Of a stretch of DNA of 12,909 nucleotides, positions 11,612 to 12,909 are shown one piece after another; the stretch's first letter is position 1; every line of letters begins with the position of its first letter. The position numbers were made by a program, and so were the translations under genes. This DNA is from Geodermatophilaceae bacterium (GTDB lineage: Bacteria; Actinomycetota; Actinomycetes; Mycobacteriales; Geodermatophilaceae). The DNA lies in assembly GCA_013814015.1 (NCBI GenBank), contig JACCQS010000030.1, positions 1 to 12,909 of the forward strand. The letters are read 5' to 3'. The notes under the pieces are model-generated. The model did no database searches and was not told the DNA's origin. It was given only the letters and a program-made list of their open reading frames with translations.

Positions 11612-12686
11612 GGTCGAGCAGCCCCGCTAGAACGTCGCTGGCCCGTTGAACACCTGCGTCGTCGACATCCAGGTGGGTGAGCAGCCGTACCCGATCCGCT
11701 GCGACCTGTGAGATCAGCACCCCTTGCTCGGCCGCAGCTTTGGCCAGGGCCGGAGCGTCGACCCCGTCGAGGCGGACGATGTTGGTCTGCACCTGATCCG
11801 CCGCAACGCCGAGTCGGCCCGCCAAGAACTGGGCTCGGGCATGGTCCTCGGCGAGCCGGTCGATGTGGTGGGCCAACGCGTACCGGCCCGCGGCCGCCAG
11901 GATTCCGACCTGTCGCATCCCACCTCCCAGGCGTTTGCGCAGGATCCGAGCCTGCGCGATCCGCTCGGCTGAGGCGATGATCACCGAGCCGACGGGCGCA
12001 CCAAGCCCTTTTGACAGGCAGACCGAAAGGGTGTCCGCCAGTTGCCCGTACACCGAGAATGGCGTCCCCGAAGCCACGGCGGCGTTCCAGATTCGGGCGC
12101 CGTCGATGTGCAGCGCCACCCCACGGTCGCGCAACTCTGTCGAGAGTCGGGTGAGTTCGGTCAGCGGCTGGATGCTTCCTCCACCGCGGTTGTGGGTGTT
12201 CTCCACGGCTACGGCGTTGGTCCCCATCGTGTGCCAGTCGCCTTCGCGCACCTGGGCAAGGAGATCGTCGGTGTCGAACAGGCCGCGCTGGCTGACCACG
12301 GTCCGGGTCTGGATGCCGAAAAGCGCTGCCGCCGCCCCGTGTTCGTAGGTGACGATATGTGCGTCCGCGTCCGCGAGGATCTCTTCACCGGGACCGGCAA
12401 GAAGACGAAGGCAGATCTGGTTGCCCATCGTGCCCGTGGGGACGAACAGCGCAGCCTCGTGCCCGAACAGTGCGGCGACCTCTGCCTCGAGGGCATTGAC
12501 CGTTGGGTCTTCGAGGTAGACGTCGTCGCCGACCTCGGCTGCGGCCATGGCCGCCCGCATCCCCGGGGTGGGGCGGGTGAGGGTGTCCGATCGAAGGTCG
12601 ACGACGCCTGCGGAGTCGGCCAGATGTGAGCCGTCGACGACGCCTGCGGAGTCGGCCAAATGTGGGCCGTCGACGCCCTCACCCAC
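11607..12686 (-). CDS. ltaE: Low-specificity L-threonine aldolase
   Basis: A 359-residue PLP enzyme of the threonine aldolase/beta-eliminating lyase fold, splitting L-threonine (or allo-threonine) to glycine and acetaldehyde. VVDLRSDTLTRPTPGM (27-42) is the true family N-terminus; FVPTGTMGNQ (81-90), EHG (115-117), VENTHNRGGG (161-170), HIDGARIWNA (193-202) and SVCLSKGLGAPVGS (221-234, PLP lysine K226) follow. The GTG at 12684-12686 is chosen because GGAG lies 7 nt upstream and it overlaps the DAHP synthase stop by 8 bp, suggesting coupling. About 26 extra N-terminal residues come from a 36-bp in-frame tandem duplication (GPHLADSAGVVD / GSHLADSAGVVD). A TTG within the first repeat unit is an alternative start. 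The aroG-ltaE pairing has no obvious pathway logic. Confidence 0.9.
   Translation of the reverse strand: MGEGVDGPHLADSAGVVDGSHLADSAGVVDLRSDTLTRPTPGMRAAMAAAEVGDDVYLEDPTVNALEAEVAALFGHEAALFVPTGTMGNQICLRLLAGPGEEILADADAHIVTYEHGAAAALFGIQTRTVVSQRGLFDTDDLLAQVREGDWHTMGTNAVAVENTHNRGGGSIQPLTELTRLSTELRDRGVALHIDGARIWNAAVASGTPFSVYGQLADTLSVCLSKGLGAPVGSVIIASAERIAQARILRKRLGGGMRQVGILAAAGRYALAHHIDRLAEDHARAQFLAGRLGVAADQVQTNIVRLDGVDAPALAKAAAEQGVLISQVAADRVRLLTHLDVDDAGVQRASDVLAGLLDR
12597..12668. repeat. 36-bp tandem duplication, two copies
   Basis: Unit 1 (12597-12632) and unit 2 (12633-12668) are each 36 bp and differ at two positions (34/36 identical). The first nine bases of a third unit (GTCGACG plus CC) follow at 12669-12677. 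On the minus strand each unit encodes 12 residues (G-P/S-HLADSAGVVD) just before the conserved start of threonine aldolase. The length keeps the reading frame. It looks like a recent slippage or recombination duplication. Confidence 0.9.
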
Positions 12687-12909
12687 GTAGCATCTCCGCC
12701 ACGAGAAAGGCAAGTTCCAGCGACTGTCCGGTGTTCAGCCTTGGGTCGCAAGCAGTCTCGTAGCGACCGGCGAGGTCGGCGTCGCTGATGTCCTGGGCGC
12801 CGCCCAGGCATTCTGTGACGGCCTCGCCGGTGAGCTCCACGTGGATGCCTCCGGGATAGGTTCCCAGTTCGAGGTGCACCTCGAAGAAGCCCATGACCTC
12901 GTCGACGAT
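12679..12909 (-). CDS. aroG: Class II 3-deoxy-7-phosphoheptulonate (DAHP) synthase, C-terminal part
   Basis: The last 76 residues of the gene, running off the right edge in an open frame. FFEVHLELGTYPGGIHVELT, then TECLGGAQDISDADLAGRYE, then TACDPRLNTGQSLELAFLVAEML closely match the C-terminus of class II (plant/AroG_Mtb-type) DAHP synthases as I know them. The enzyme joins phosphoenolpyruvate and erythrose 4-phosphate in the first step of the shikimate pathway to aromatic amino acids. The Glu/His/Asp residues in HLELG, GGIHVELTG and ACDPRLN are in the metal- and substrate-binding end of the barrel. The M. tuberculosis homologue (Rv2178c) is also near pknL. The stop overlaps the threonine aldolase start by 8 bp. 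Confidence 0.93.
   Translation of the reverse strand: MVDEVMGFFEVHLELGTYPGGIHVELTGEAVTECLGGAQDISDADLAGRYETACDPRLNTGQSLELAFLVAEMLRG

Noticed and set aside
12687..12713. ATG at 12711-12713 as the threonine aldolase start
   Set aside because: It would deepen the overlap with aroG and has no ribosome-binding site; the GTG at 12686 has GGAG 7 nt upstream.

Overview
The window comes from a high-GC Gram-positive actinobacterium (Actinomycetota); the order is not resolved. The support is GC-rich codon use, many GTG starts, several TANNNT -10 boxes lying 6-8 nt before a start codon (leaderless style), an actinobacterial SOS box, and the gene order metF / idsA / Rv2175c-type gene / pknL / class II DAHP synthase, which resembles the Rv2172c-Rv2178c region of Mycobacterium tuberculosis as I remember it.

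Left part (1-2490): a cluster that looks tied to DNA damage. On the minus strand a DUF6504 gene and an SAV_6107-type HEPN gene overlap by 8 bp. After a gap come the first 156 codons of a DnaE2-like DNA polymerase III alpha subunit. A perfect LexA/SOS box and a 17-bp-stem hairpin lie upstream of DUF6504. A complete vapBC toxin-antitoxin pair sits on the plus strand between the HEPN gene and the polymerase, with two operator palindromes next to the polymerase start. A Dabb-domain gene reads away from the SOS-box region.

Middle part (2487-5859): a convergent MFS exporter gene, a YbaK/EbsC-type tRNA-editing deacylase, about 310 bp without a gene, then a GNAT acetyltransferase overlapping a flavin reductase-like gene by 4 bp. 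A possible 13-codon leader peptide precedes the acetyltransferase.

Right part (5903-12909): metF (minus) diverges from a polyprenyl synthase gene (plus). An Rv2175c-like DNA-binding protein (minus) diverges from an FMN-dependent alpha-hydroxy-acid oxidase (plus), and both start codons lie in one perfect 20-bp palindrome. A PASTA-type Ser/Thr kinase (PknL-like) follows and ends in a strong hairpin shared with the convergent threonine aldolase gene. The aldolase gene overlaps the end of a class II DAHP synthase (aroG), and its 5' end carries a 36-bp in-frame tandem duplication.

The items most worth following are the SOS-box-linked DUF6504/HEPN/polymerase cluster split by vapBC, and the symmetric palindromic promoter at 8350-8369. 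No phage, insertion sequence, CRISPR array, rRNA or tRNA was seen.
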